Below are positions 37,042 to 46,295 of a stretch of 64,000 bases of DNA, one piece after another. The notes beneath the pieces are model-generated. The model had not been told where the DNA came from. It worked only from the letters and a program-made list of their open reading frames with translations, and did no database searches. The translations under genes and the position numbers were made by a program. The DNA is from Edaphobacter paludis. GTDB lineage: Bacteria > Acidobacteriota > Terriglobia > Terriglobales > Acidobacteriaceae. Each line of letters begins with the position of its first letter. Within the stretch, counting starts at the first letter, position 1. The stretch spans positions 3,534,001-3,598,000 of the forward strand of contig NZ_CP121194.1 in assembly GCF_039993895.1 (NCBI RefSeq). Reading direction: 5' to 3'.

Positions 37042-38513
37042 TATTGACTCGCACTGCAGATGCAATCACGAAACCCTTTGCTCGTAGAGTGCCGTAATGC
37101 GCATACGTATTGCGGCCACAGCGGCTTGATCAAAGACGATCTGTCGCCCACAAAAAAATCATTGATATAAGCACGACTCACGTCCATCTTCGCATTCGGA
37201 TCGGCGCGAAACTCTTCAATCAACTTCTCCAGCGCTGCCGGGGTGAAGGCGGCCTGATGATAAGTCTGCCCGTAGCCGTACTCCTTCGACCATGAAGTAT
37301 CGATCCCGGTCCCATTCGAAGAGGAGAAGACACTGTAATCCGTCAACGTCGCCGCGGCAGGATCGATCCGCGCCACTGTAAATGAAGGACTATTTCCATT
37401 CACAGGAGAGATCGACGCAACGACCTTGATCGCCACCTCTCCGCCCCTCGCATTGCCTTCTGGCCCCAGCAGGCGCAACTCGTCCATGTGAGTGTGCGCA
37501 AAGATGCCCAGCCGCACCAGGTCTGCATTTTCGACCAACACGTCTTCTAATTTCCCTGACGCGAGAAACATCTCCGGCTTATCGTTCGCGCAGACATTGC
37601 GCATCTTCGCGAAGGTCGAATAGATATCCACGCCTGGTGGAATGTGTCCCATCACCCACACCCGCTGTTGATAGCGTCTCGCATCGGAAAGCTCCTTCTG
37701 CAGCCACGCGATCTGAGTTGCTGCCGCCTCATCGTCGTGTCCGCCGCCGCAGGTCGCATACTTGGGCGATAGGAAAACATCATCCAGCACAATCAGCCGC
37801 GTATTCTGCATCGGCGCGGCCATCATGACGCTGTAGTTGCCTCCAGCCGTAAAGTCGGCCAGCATCTCTTTCTGATCCGTCGATTTTGGCAAACCCGCCA
37901 CCACACTCCTGGCTGCCGCTGCGAGAAAAGCACCGCCGCCATCGAGCCGGTAGTCTCCGCAACCTGAGTCGTTATTACCCAATGCAACATATACCGGCAC
38001 GCCAGGAAATGTTCCGCGCAACTCGGTCGTCACAAACTCGATCGTCTTTGCAGCAAACGCCGCATATTCGTTCTGCGACCTTCCCGGAATCACGGCCGCA
38101 TATCTGCAACCAAAACCGTGCGCGATCAAATCGCCGCTGACCATAATAAATTTCGCGTCTGGCGCCGTGCGTTTCGCTGCATTCAAACTGGACCGCAACA
38201 ACGGAAAGGGAGTATCGACACCCCGCGCGCCGCACTGATGCTGCACCGCCGCAAATGCGCTGGACTGATCTCCCGAGGCCGGTTCTGCAAGAATCGCTTC
38301 CCACACGCTCACCGGAGCGTCCGCCAATCGCCTCACCTTGGCCGGATCGTGAAACGGATCGAAGTGGATATCGCTGAGCATCAGAGCAGAAACGGTTGGC
38401 CGCTTCGCTTGCACGCGACTGGTCTGACCAGCGGCGAAATTTCCCGCGAGAACACCGCAAACTGCGATAGCGCCGCAAAAATAGGCGGCTCTCGATGCAA
38501 TCTTTCCCTTCAT
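37041..38513 (-). CDS. Secreted metallophosphoesterase (acid sphingomyelinase-like)
   Basis: 490 aa with an N-terminal signal segment (MKGKIASRAAYFCGAIAVCG, cut near AAGQ). Calcineurin-like phosphoesterase motifs are in order: LMLSDIHFDPFH (D-x-H), FIMVSGDLIAHG (G-D), VALGNNDSGCGDY (G-N-N/D), VMGHIPPG (G-H) and IFAHTHMDEL (G/A-H-x-H). This binuclear metal site and the SDIHxD form resemble the acid-sphingomyelinase-like branch. The substrate is unknown; phosphodiesters outside the cytoplasm are likely. The start at 38513 was chosen for its signal peptide; a frame reaching 39005 would run antisense through the DUF4230 gene. Confidence 0.85.
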   Translation of the reverse strand: MKGKIASRAAYFCGAIAVCGVLAGNFAAGQTSRVQAKRPTVSALMLSDIHFDPFHDPAKVRRLADAPVSVWEAILAEPASGDQSSAFAAVQHQCGARGVDTPFPLLRSSLNAAKRTAPDAKFIMVSGDLIAHGFGCRYAAVIPGRSQNEYAAFAAKTIEFVTTELRGTFPGVPVYVALGNNDSGCGDYRLDGGGAFLAAAARSVVAGLPKSTDQKEMLADFTAGGNYSVMMAAPMQNTRLIVLDDVFLSPKYATCGGGHDDEAAATQIAWLQKELSDARRYQQRVWVMGHIPPGVDIYSTFAKMRNVCANDKPEMFLASGKLEDVLVENADLVRLGIFAHTHMDELRLLGPEGNARGGEVAIKVVASISPVNGNSPSFTVARIDPAAATLTDYSVFSSSNGTGIDTSWSKEYGYGQTYHQAAFTPAALEKLIEEFRADPNAKMDVSRAYINDFFVGDRSSLIKPLWPQYVCALRHSTSKGFRDCICSASQ

Positions 38514-38582
38514 ACCGCTCTTTGGCCAATCCATGCTCGTATCACCATACCAATTTCCACCACGCTTTCGCGTTGCCGTGGC

Positions 38583-39257
38583 ATGATGGATGCGAGCATC
38601 CAATTCCCTATGATGACCCCCTACGAGCCACGACGGAGTTCCACCGGTCCCTTCCTCGCCTTTATTCTTGCACTGCTCCTCGGTGCCTTGGCGGTGGTCT
38701 TGTTCCTCCGCCACGCCAACTCCGGGGTACTCGCTCGTATCGCCACAGCCGTCACCGGCCGTGCCTCCGTCACCTTCGACACCTCCGTCCCTGCCGTCGT
38801 TCAGAAGATCCAGCGCCTCAACCGTCTCGAAACCGTCGTCTACTCGCTCGATACTGTCATCGAAGGCTCGAAATCCAGCGCCGTCCTGCCCGATCTGCTC
38901 GGTGGCGATCGTCTTCTGATGATCGTGCACGGAGAGTCCATTGCCGGGATCGATCTCTCCAAGCTGCATCCCGAGGACGTCCGCATCGACGGCCGGTCCA
39001 TCCACGTCACTCTTCCCGCCTCCGAACTCTTCGTCACCACCATCGACAACCAGCGCACCCGCGTCTACGCCCGCTCCACCGGCCTGCTGACGTCAGCCGA
39101 TCAGAATCTCGAGTCTGAAACTCGTGCCCGCGCCCAGGACCAGCTCCAGAAAGATGCCCTCAGCGATGGCATCCTCGACGCCGCCCGCAAGAACGCCCGC
39201 GCCACTGTCACCACGCTGCTCTACGGCCTCGGCTTCCAGCATGTTGAAGTAATGTAA
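38583..39257 (+). CDS. DUF4230-family membrane-anchored protein
   Basis: About 224 aa: a short cytoplasmic head, one membrane segment (LAFILALLLGALAVVLFLRH), then an outer domain with IQRLNRLETVVYSLDTVIEG, LLMIVHGESIAGIDLSKL, VTLPASELFVTTIDNQRTRV and LLYGLGFQHVEV. This pattern matches the DUF4230 family, whose function is not established. Three ATGs lie within the first ten codons (38583, 38586, 38610) and none has a clear ribosome-binding site, so the start is uncertain. The gene is divergent from the phosphoesterase (about 70-base spacer). Confidence 0.82.
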   Translation: MMDASIQFPMMTPYEPRRSSTGPFLAFILALLLGALAVVLFLRHANSGVLARIATAVTGRASVTFDTSVPAVVQKIQRLNRLETVVYSLDTVIEGSKSSAVLPDLLGGDRLLMIVHGESIAGIDLSKLHPEDVRIDGRSIHVTLPASELFVTTIDNQRTRVYARSTGLLTSADQNLESETRARAQDQLQKDALSDGILDAARKNARATVTTLLYGLGFQHVEVM

Positions 39258-39323
39258 CTAACTACATCCACTCCATCAACAGCCCTCTCCCATCCTTCGC
39301 AAACCTGCGATATCATCCACAAT

Positions 39324-39590
39324 ATGAAGTTCTGTTCGCACTCCCGCAGCTTCGGCAACTTTTCCGAGGGTCATCACGACTCCACGGTCGAAGACCTGCC
39401 CCAGGAAGATCAGGAATCAACCCTCTTCAGGACCATCGGCTGGATCTCCGCCGGTCTCGGCGCTGTGGCTCTGGGCCTCTTTGTAGGCCGCGAGCTTCGC
39501 CTGCGCTACAAGTTCAACCATCGCACTCCCTACGACTTCTACGCCCACGCCGGCGATGAAGAGAATGTAGACTTCGGCCTCGGCATTTAG
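39324..39590 (+). CDS. Small single-span membrane protein, unknown
   Basis: 88 aa: a polar acidic head (QEDQES), one hydrophobic segment at about residues 39-55 (IGWISAGLGAVALGLFVGRE), then a short basic stretch and an acidic tail ending FGLGI. There is no convincing ribosome-binding site, but the amino-acid pattern and C-ending codons look coding. It lies 66 bases after the DUF4230 gene and may be co-transcribed. Confidence 0.55.
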   Translation: MKFCSHSRSFGNFSEGHHDSTVEDLPQEDQESTLFRTIGWISAGLGAVALGLFVGRELRLRYKFNHRTPYDFYAHAGDEENVDFGLGI

Positions 39591-39774
39591 CCAAATCCGT
39601 TTCCATCATTTGTCGACCTCCCGCCAATACCTGCCTCTCTGATCGATCGTGGCTCAGCAGATCTGCATTTCTACCCTCATTTAGATTTTCTTCCTCAATC
39701 CAATGCAAGATCGTATAATCCGTCCACTCTGTGTTGACTGATTGAGCGATGGGGTAAACGGAAGGCTATCGACA

Positions 39775-40632
39775 ATGGCTGATGTGATTGATCTCGTAAG
39801 CTCGACTCGTGCTGGCCGTGCAGGCTTCAAGGCAGTCCGTCCAATTCTCCACCTCGTGCGGCGCATGGCGCATCCTGGCATTCCCAACGACCTCAAGATC
39901 TCCAAAGTCGCTTATCGCGACCGACAATTCTCAATCGTGCACAGACGCTGGAGCGCTAGCGACGCGCTTGCCATTAAACAATGCTTCGAGCAGCTCCAGT
40001 ACGATATGCCCACCGGCGTCCACGGTAAGCTCATCGAACGCATTTATCGGGACATTCTTGACGCCGGCCAAAAGCCTCTCATCATTGACTGCGGAGCAAA
40101 CATCGGTGCCAGCGTCACATGGTTCGCTAGTCGGTATCCCGCTGCTCACATCGTTGCCATTGAACCTGCGCCCGATAATTTCGCCCTGCTGGACAAAAAT
40201 TGCGCCGGTTTGGACGTTGATCTTCGAAAGGCCGGGATAGGCCCGCAGGACGGCGTGGCCTACCTTCAGACCACGGGCGGAGAGATGGGTTACCGCACAA
40301 ATACTGATCAGAACGGTATCCAGATCGACATGGTTTCCCTGGATACGCTTCTGGCCTCCAAGCCGCAGTCTCAATATGTCCCCTTTTTACTCAAAATAGA
40401 TATTGAAGGAGCTGAAAAGACATTATTCTGCGGCGATACTTCTATCTTCAATCAGTTTCCCCTCATCATCTTCGAGCCGCACGACTGGATGTTGCCGGGA
40501 CAGCTTACATCTCAGGAGTTCTTTCGCTTTCACGTCGCGGCAGGCCGGGAATTCTGCATGAACCATGAGAATATTGCGTCCATCACCCGGCATAGCAGCC
40601 TCCTTGGAATGACCCAGGATCTGAAAAATTGA
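39775..40632 (+). CDS. FkbM-family methyltransferase
   Basis: 285 aa. The SAM-binding motif is LIIDCGANIGASVTWFASRY (near residue 95), followed by HIVAIEPAPDNFALLDKN (acidic residue after strand 2) and later FLLKIDIEGAEKTLF, the KxDIEGxE signature of FkbM methyltransferases. These modify sugars of glycolipids, polysaccharides or natural products. GGAAGG lies about ten bases before the ATG at 39775; a TTG 11 codons earlier is less likely. It is alone between unrelated genes; a role in glycan decoration is a guess. Confidence 0.88.
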   Translation: MADVIDLVSSTRAGRAGFKAVRPILHLVRRMAHPGIPNDLKISKVAYRDRQFSIVHRRWSASDALAIKQCFEQLQYDMPTGVHGKLIERIYRDILDAGQKPLIIDCGANIGASVTWFASRYPAAHIVAIEPAPDNFALLDKNCAGLDVDLRKAGIGPQDGVAYLQTTGGEMGYRTNTDQNGIQIDMVSLDTLLASKPQSQYVPFLLKIDIEGAEKTLFCGDTSIFNQFPLIIFEPHDWMLPGQLTSQEFFRFHVAAGREFCMNHENIASITRHSSLLGMTQDLKN

Positions 40633-40775
40633 ACGGGTTCTACTCTCGAATCCACCGCAAATGGTTTCAGTGGAAGCATTTGCAGCACTTTCAGCACTGA
40701 GGGAACAGCTCCAGTCCGATTTTATTGACGTTTTCCTTTGGCTGCACTCTTTGACAGTCTCCTGATTTACCATTA

Positions 40776-41786
40776 ATGGCGATGACTAAATTTGCATTTC
40801 TCTTTCCTGGCCAGGGCTCGCAATCTGTCGGCATGGGCAGAGACCTCTACGAAAACTTCCCCACGGCCCGCGCCACCTTCGACGAAGCCGATGAAGCCCT
40901 CGGATTCTCTCTCTCCAAACTCATCTTCGAGGGGCCGGAAGAGCAACTCAAGCTCACCGAGCATACCCAGCCTGCGATTCTCACCGTCTCTGTCGCCGCC
41001 GCCCGCATCCTCGCCGAAAAGGGTATCGTCCCTGGCTTTGCTGCTGGACACTCGCTCGGCGAATATTCCGCTCACGTAGCCGCCGGAACCCTATCCTTCG
41101 CCGACGCCGTCCGCACCGTCCGCAACCGCGGCCGCTACATGCAGCAGGCCGTTCCCGAAGGCGTCGGAGCCATGGCCGCCATCCTTGGCCTCTCTGCCGA
41201 CCTGATCAACGACATCTGCGCCCAGGTCTCTGACGACCTTACGCCCCTGCCGACTACAAATATCACCGGCCCGCAGGCGCACGCCTTCTCGCCTAACAGC
41301 GCCGTTGTCTCCCCGGCTAACCTGAACTCTCCCGGCCAAACTGTGATATCGGGCGCAACAGACGCCGTCCATCGCGTCGCCGACCTCTGCAAGCAGGCTG
41401 GAGCCAAGCGCGCCGTGATGCTCTCGGTCAGCGCTCCCTTCCATTGCGCCCTGATGGAACCGGCGCAGAAGGCGCTCGCCATCGACCTCGAAGCGCTCGT
41501 CTTCAACGACCCTCAGTTTCCTATCGCCTGTAATGTCGATGCACGGCTCATCACACGCCGCGCAGAGGCCCGCGACTGCCTGGTCCGTCAGGTCACCGCT
41601 CCGGTCCGCTGGGTGGAGTGTATCCAGCTTCTGATCGCTCAGGGTGTCACACGCTTCATCGAGGTCGGCCCGGGCAAGGTGCTCACCGGTCTGATGCGCC
41701 AGATCGACCGCAGCCAGTACGCTTCCCACGTCGAGGATTCGGCGTCGCTTGAAAAGGCCATCGATGCGCTACTAATCGCGTCATGA
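40776..41786 (+). CDS. fabD: Malonyl-CoA:ACP transacylase
   Basis: Transfers malonyl groups from CoA to acyl carrier protein for fatty acid synthesis. The FLFPGQGSQSVGMGRDLYEN start is typical. The nucleophile is Ser93 in GHSLGEYSAH, the oxyanion-side Arg118 lies in RNRGRYMQQ, and the catalytic His223 in SAPFHCALM. The 336-aa length is slightly above usual because of a loop near residues 152-185. There is no strong ribosome-binding site before 40776; ATG 40782 is also possible. It stands apart from plsX/rpmF at 59 kb, with which fab genes are often clustered. Confidence 0.96.
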   Translation: MAMTKFAFLFPGQGSQSVGMGRDLYENFPTARATFDEADEALGFSLSKLIFEGPEEQLKLTEHTQPAILTVSVAAARILAEKGIVPGFAAGHSLGEYSAHVAAGTLSFADAVRTVRNRGRYMQQAVPEGVGAMAAILGLSADLINDICAQVSDDLTPLPTTNITGPQAHAFSPNSAVVSPANLNSPGQTVISGATDAVHRVADLCKQAGAKRAVMLSVSAPFHCALMEPAQKALAIDLEALVFNDPQFPIACNVDARLITRRAEARDCLVRQVTAPVRWVECIQLLIAQGVTRFIEVGPGKVLTGLMRQIDRSQYASHVEDSASLEKAIDALLIAS

Positions 41787-41838
41787 GCACGCAGCAGAAA
41801 GACTATAAGCTATCCATTTAAATTCGCCAGAGGATTGC

Positions 41839-42321
41839 ATGCAGATCAACGATAAAGTCGAAAACTTCACGCTCCAGAACCAGGATGGAGAGACCGTCAA
41901 TCTTACCGATTTTTCCGATAAGCCTGTTGTTCTCTTCTTCTACCCCCGCGCCAATACCTCCGGTTGTACGATCGAAGCCTGCGGCTTCCGGGACGCCTTT
42001 CAGAAGCTCCAGCAGGCCGGAGTCGTCGTCCTCGGCATCTCACGCGACGATGTCAAGGCCCAGAAAAACTTCCACCGTAAGTACAACCTTCCCTACAACC
42101 TGCTGGCCGATCCCGACATGACTCTCATCAATCGCTACGATCTCCTCCGGCCCAAGAGCATGTACGGCAAGCTGGTAAAAGGTGTGGAACGGACCACCTT
42201 CATCATCAGCCCCGATACTGGCTCCGGCCAGCGCCTGGTGCACATCTTTCCCAAGGTGAACCCCGAGAACCACGTCGAAGAGGTCCTCGCTGTGCTCCAC
42301 CTGACGCCGGCCCACGCCTGA
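41839..42321 (+). CDS. Peroxiredoxin, Bcp/PrxQ type
   Basis: 160-aa thiol peroxidase that reduces hydrogen peroxide and organic peroxides with thioredoxin. The thioredoxin fold shows VVLFFYPRANTSGCT with peroxidatic Cys43 and resolving Cys48 (EAC) five residues on, the PrxQ arrangement. The usual TPGCT is here TSGCT. GISRDD and NLLADPD are further family motifs. AGAGG lies before the ATG. It is 52 bases after fabD. Confidence 0.92.
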   Translation: MQINDKVENFTLQNQDGETVNLTDFSDKPVVLFFYPRANTSGCTIEACGFRDAFQKLQQAGVVVLGISRDDVKAQKNFHRKYNLPYNLLADPDMTLINRYDLLRPKSMYGKLVKGVERTTFIISPDTGSGQRLVHIFPKVNPENHVEEVLAVLHLTPAHA

Positions 42322-42349
42322 GCCTCGTCCGGTAGAAAGACGACGGAAG

Positions 42350-43075
42350 ATGACATCGATCCAACTGGCTACCGTCGCGGCCCTCACTACAACTGCTGTT
42401 GCGGGAGGCGCGGCCTATGCCGCACTCTGGCCGCAGTCGCAACTCTTTGGGCGTGTGCTGGTTGCGGGCTCCGATCCTGATGAGGTCGCTCTCACCTACG
42501 ACGATGGCCCTAATGACGAAGCTACCGAGCGGCTGCTCGAGGTTCTTGCCCAGCATCAGGTTCATGCCACCTTTTTTCTCATCGGAGGCTTTGTCCGCCA
42601 GCGACCTGCGCTGGTGCGATCGATCGCCGCGGCTGGCCATGTGGTAGGCAATCACACCATGACTCACCCTTGGCTCTCGTGGCAGTCCGCCGCCCGCATT
42701 CGCCAGGAGCTTGCCGGGTGCAATGCTGTGCTCGAAGATGCGCTGGGCGCTCCAGTCCGTTTTTTCCGCGCTCCACACGGGGCCCGCCGCCCAGTCGTAC
42801 TACGTACCGCCGGTGAACTTGGCCTGACCGCCGTCCAGTGGAACATCACGGCGTTCGACTGGAACCCCGTACCTGCCGAAAAGATCCTGGGGAATGTGGT
42901 TCGCGGCATCGAGCTGAATCGGAGCCGGAAGCGTGCCTCGAATGTTCTGCTGCATGATGGGGGCCACCTCGGCATCGGTCAGCCTCGCCTGCCGTCGGTC
43001 GAAGCCACGAGGCTACTGCTTCAAAATTACAAGCCTGCCGGGATGAAGTTCGTCACCGTCGCGGACTGGGTGTAA
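42350..43075 (+). CDS. Polysaccharide deacetylase family protein (NodB domain, CE4)
   Basis: 241 aa with a hydrophobic N-terminus (residues 5-26) that is probably a signal or anchor. The CE4 motifs are in order: ALTYDDGPN (catalytic D and metal D), GNHTMTHPWLSW (HxxxH metal ligands), FRAPHGARRP and later LLHDGGH. This metal-dependent deacetylase acts on N-acetylated sugars such as peptidoglycan or polysaccharides. It follows the peroxiredoxin gene by 28 bases on the same strand. The substrate is unknown. Confidence 0.92.
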   Translation: MTSIQLATVAALTTTAVAGGAAYAALWPQSQLFGRVLVAGSDPDEVALTYDDGPNDEATERLLEVLAQHQVHATFFLIGGFVRQRPALVRSIAAAGHVVGNHTMTHPWLSWQSAARIRQELAGCNAVLEDALGAPVRFFRAPHGARRPVVLRTAGELGLTAVQWNITAFDWNPVPAEKILGNVVRGIELNRSRKRASNVLLHDGGHLGIGQPRLPSVEATRLLLQNYKPAGMKFVTVADWV

Positions 43076-43626
43076 TAGGCCGCATTCGCCGCTAAGCGAA
43101 GAAACAAAACCTTTGCATGGAAGCAAGAATAAATTCAGGTTCCAATAATTTGGATGGCTCGGAATCTTTTATTGAAATAGGACTGTTATTGTCGTATATT
43201 AAAAATCATCAAGTTAACACCAGTGTTTTTGTCATGTAGTCGTAGGGATTGGATGTAAGGGTCCAGATTCCCGCGGATAATCTCTTGGCGGAGACCGCGA
43301 GAACCTGGAAGCTGCGAGCCGTTGGATGGTTGCAGGTTGTCTGAATTATAGGGTCGGTTCACGGCCCGGGCAACTGCGGCGTCCCGCTTCGGTTTCGGTT
43401 CAACTCCCTTCAATAGAAGTAATAAGGTTTCGGGCTTTGAGGTACCTGCGGTGGCTTCGGCCATTGACGAGGGCTTTGAGGATTAGCGGTCAACGACGAG
43501 GCATGCAATTTTCGCGCCAAGTGACTGGCTGCATGGATGTAAATCGCAGGGAACGCACGCTGTTTCCGGTTTTACGAGTGCGGTCTTTTGCCAAGGCCTA
43601 AGGGTTTGATTTCAGGGGGAGAGCAC
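43076..43626. other. Long leader region before the siderophore receptor
   Basis: About 550 bases without a convincing gene. Open frames on both strands are Arg/Pro-rich and not protein-like. It contains a good sigma-70-type promoter (43172-43200), so a leader of roughly 420 bases would precede the receptor gene. I saw no standard riboswitch motif and no clear Fur box. Confidence 0.45.
43172..43200 (+). promoter_or_regulatory. Sigma-70-type promoter candidate
   Basis: TTGAAA (43172-43177), a 17-base spacer and TATATT (43195-43200) on the plus strand, in an AT-rich stretch ahead of the siderophore receptor gene. Both boxes are near consensus and the spacing is ideal. Confidence 0.5.
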
Positions 43627-46269
43627 GTGAAGCGGACGACGTTGAAGATGGTCAGTAAGGATAAGAAAAAGACTGGCTGGACAGCGATGGTGGGGGGCCG
43701 GCGGGGATGGCTGGCAATGGGAACGCTGGCGGCTTATGCGGTGATGGGTTCGAGCCGCGGCGCGATCGCAGCGGTGACCAACGATCCCGGAGCGGGGGCG
43801 GCGGCCCCGGCGGCGAATCTTCCGGTAAAGCGGTTTCACATCGGCGCGGGGCCTTTGGATGAGGCGATCAAAGATTATGAGCAGGTGACCGGACTGAAGG
43901 TGAACGTGACGTTGCCCTCCGGAACGCTGGCGGGATTTCAGACGCATGGTGTGAACGGACTGCATACCGAAGAAGAAGCCTTGCGGCTGCTGCTGGAGGG
44001 AACGGGACTAAGTTATACCGCGCAGGATGCGTCGACGATGGTGGTTGGGCTGCGCTACTCGGACACGGTGGATGTGACGGCTTCGGGGTTATCGGATGCG
44101 GTGTCGATGTCGAAGTTTACGGAGCCGTTGGTCGATACTCCGCAGACGGTGGCGGTGGTGCCGCAGTTTGTGCTGCACGATGAGGGCAACTCGACTCTGC
44201 GGGATGCGCTGCGCAATGTTCCGGGCATCAGCATGGCGGCGGGCGAGAGCGGCGCACAGGGTGACAATCTGACCATTCGCGGCTTTACGGCGCGCAACGA
44301 TATCTTTCTGGATGGCATTCGCGACTTCGGCAGCTACTACCGCGACAGCTTCAACTTCGACCAGGTGGAAGTGCTGGAGGGACCTGCGGGCGTGCAGTTT
44401 GGACGAGGCTCTACGGGCGGCGTCATCAACCAGGAGAGCAAGGTTCCGGAGCTGCAGAAGTTTGTGAATGTGGAGACGCAGTTCGGCACAGACGCGACGC
44501 GACGGATCGCGGCGGATATCAATGAACCGCTAACGGGGATTGGGCATGGAGGCGCGGCATTTCGGCTGAATGCCGTGGCGACGGAGGGTGGCGTGGCGGG
44601 ACGACCTCATGCGGAGAACCGGCGATTTGGCGTGGCTCCTTCGGTGTCGTTCGGGCTGAATTCGACGACTCCTTTTACGATCAGCTACTTCCACTTCACA
44701 GAGAGCGATACGCCCGACTATGGATTGCCGTGGTTCTTCAGCAAAGTAGCTCCGGGGCCGATTCGGCATAACTACTACGGCTTTCCCGACGAGAACTATC
44801 TGAAGACGAACGACGATATTCTGACCGCGAAGGTGAGCCATGCCTTCGGCGAGAATGTGAGCCTGCACAGCATTGCGCGATGGGCGAACTATCCGCGGCA
44901 GGCACAGATTACGGAGCCGCAGATCTGCTCGAATGCTGCGATCAGTGTGCCCGTGGGAGGTGTGGTCGCTTCCCTGCCAACGAGTGCAATCAACTCGGGA
45001 CAGCCGTGCGGCTATACGCCCGCGACTGATCCGGCAACGATTGCGGTGAACCGGAACCAGTTGCAGATCAAGAGCGTCGAAGGCGATCTTTGGGATCAGA
45101 CCGAGTTGACGGCAGGCTTCAAGGTTCTGGGGATGCGGAACGACTTCGATGGCGGCGTGGAAGGTGGGCAGGAAGTATCGAATCCCATCCGCACCAGCTA
45201 CACGATTAATAAGGTCAATACTGTTCCTTCGACCAACCTGTTGCACCCAAATGCTGCAGACTCGTTTGGCGGCACTGGATATATCAGTTCGGTAGTGCAT
45301 ACGAAGTCGCAGAGCGCAGGATTGTATTTTGTCGATACCGTGCATCTTGGGAATTTGTTTGAGCTAAGCGGCGGAGTTCGCTGGGACTACTTCGATACGG
45401 TGTTCAACTCGTACCAGCCGGGCGCTCCACCAGCCGGCGGCACGGTGAGCGCGCCCATTGGGCCGATCAGCAGGCTGGATAAGCAGCCGAGCTATCGCGC
45501 GGCGTTTGTGTACAAGCCGACCAAACATGGCAGTGTCTACTTCGACTATGGGACGAGCTTCAATCCGGCTGCTGAGTCGCTGAGTTTGAGCATACCGACG
45601 GCGAGCAGCTCGTTGGGTCCGGAGAAGAACGAGACTTATGAAGCAGGTGCGAAGTACAGCTTGATGAATGAGCATCTGTTGCTGGATGGCGCCTGGTTCC
45701 GTACAGAAAAGGACAATGCGAGGGAGACCGATCCGACGAACTCGAACAACGTCGTGAACTCCGGCAACCAGTTGGTGAAGGGGGTGCAGTTCAGCATGGT
45801 GGGCAGGCTGCCGCAAGGCACCGACGTTGTGCTGGGCTATGCGTATCTCGATAGCGCTGTCATCCTTTCGAAGCTGTATCCATCTTCGGTTGGATATCCG
45901 CTGGCCAATGTGCCGAAGCAGACCTTCAATGCGTTCATCACCCACAAGTTTCCACTACGGTTGAGTGGCGGGCTGGGCGGCAACTACGTGGCCAGCCGGA
46001 CGGCCAGTTCGACTGTGCCTTATGTGGCGACTGGCTATGCGGCGAATCCCAATGGACCGGGATATGTCGTCACCAGCGTAGCGATGCGGCAGGTGCCGGG
46101 ATACTGGGTCTTCAACGCGATGATGCGGCGACCCGTAACCGACAGGCTGGAGTTGCAGGCGAACGTCTATAACCTGCTGAACCGTTTCTACATCGATCAA
46201 CCGCATCCCAGCCACCTGATTCCCGGTGCTGGACTGAGTGCGCTGATTGGAGTGAACTTCAAGTTTTAG
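43627..46269 (+). CDS. TonB-dependent siderophore receptor with STN domain
   Basis: About 880 aa outer-membrane receptor. After an N-terminal basic/hydrophobic export signal, a secretin/TonB short N-terminal (STN) domain lies at about residues 60-140 (RFHIGAGPLDEAIKDYEQV ... EEALRLLLEGTGLSYT). The plug domain follows at about 150-300 (TPQTVAVVPQFVLHDEG, LTIRGFTARNDIFLDGIRD, VEVLEGPAGVQFGRGSTGG), then a barrel ending GVNFKF. This is the FhuE/FpvA/FecA-type architecture. The start is GTG at 43627 with GGGGGAGAG just upstream; a TTG at 43588 is less likely. It is followed after 26 bases by a PiuC-type dioxygenase gene, the usual iron-uptake pairing. Confidence 0.93.
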   Translation: MKRTTLKMVSKDKKKTGWTAMVGGRRGWLAMGTLAAYAVMGSSRGAIAAVTNDPGAGAAAPAANLPVKRFHIGAGPLDEAIKDYEQVTGLKVNVTLPSGTLAGFQTHGVNGLHTEEEALRLLLEGTGLSYTAQDASTMVVGLRYSDTVDVTASGLSDAVSMSKFTEPLVDTPQTVAVVPQFVLHDEGNSTLRDALRNVPGISMAAGESGAQGDNLTIRGFTARNDIFLDGIRDFGSYYRDSFNFDQVEVLEGPAGVQFGRGSTGGVINQESKVPELQKFVNVETQFGTDATRRIAADINEPLTGIGHGGAAFRLNAVATEGGVAGRPHAENRRFGVAPSVSFGLNSTTPFTISYFHFTESDTPDYGLPWFFSKVAPGPIRHNYYGFPDENYLKTNDDILTAKVSHAFGENVSLHSIARWANYPRQAQITEPQICSNAAISVPVGGVVASLPTSAINSGQPCGYTPATDPATIAVNRNQLQIKSVEGDLWDQTELTAGFKVLGMRNDFDGGVEGGQEVSNPIRTSYTINKVNTVPSTNLLHPNAADSFGGTGYISSVVHTKSQSAGLYFVDTVHLGNLFELSGGVRWDYFDTVFNSYQPGAPPAGGTVSAPIGPISRLDKQPSYRAAFVYKPTKHGSVYFDYGTSFNPAAESLSLSIPTASSSLGPEKNETYEAGAKYSLMNEHLLLDGAWFRTEKDNARETDPTNSNNVVNSGNQLVKGVQFSMVGRLPQGTDVVLGYAYLDSAVILSKLYPSSVGYPLANVPKQTFNAFITHKFPLRLSGGLGGNYVASRTASSTVPYVATGYAANPNGPGYVVTSVAMRQVPGYWVFNAMMRRPVTDRLELQANVYNLLNRFYIDQPHPSHLIPGAGLSALIGVNFKF

Positions 46270-46295
46270 ACTTTATGTAACGGAGAAAGACACAA

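Noticed and set aside
38118..38582. Extension of the DUF4230 frame upstream into the phosphoesterase gene
   Set aside because: The added residues are antisense to conserved phosphoesterase motifs and have no ribosome-binding site.
38514..39005. Extension of the metallophosphoesterase frame by about 160 codons upstream
   Set aside because: It runs antisense through the DUF4230 gene and has no protein character; the signal peptide begins at 38513.
43186..43601. Two opposing open frames of about 90 codons before the siderophore receptor
   Set aside because: Composition is Arg/Pro-rich and neither has a start context or recognisable features; treated as leader DNA.
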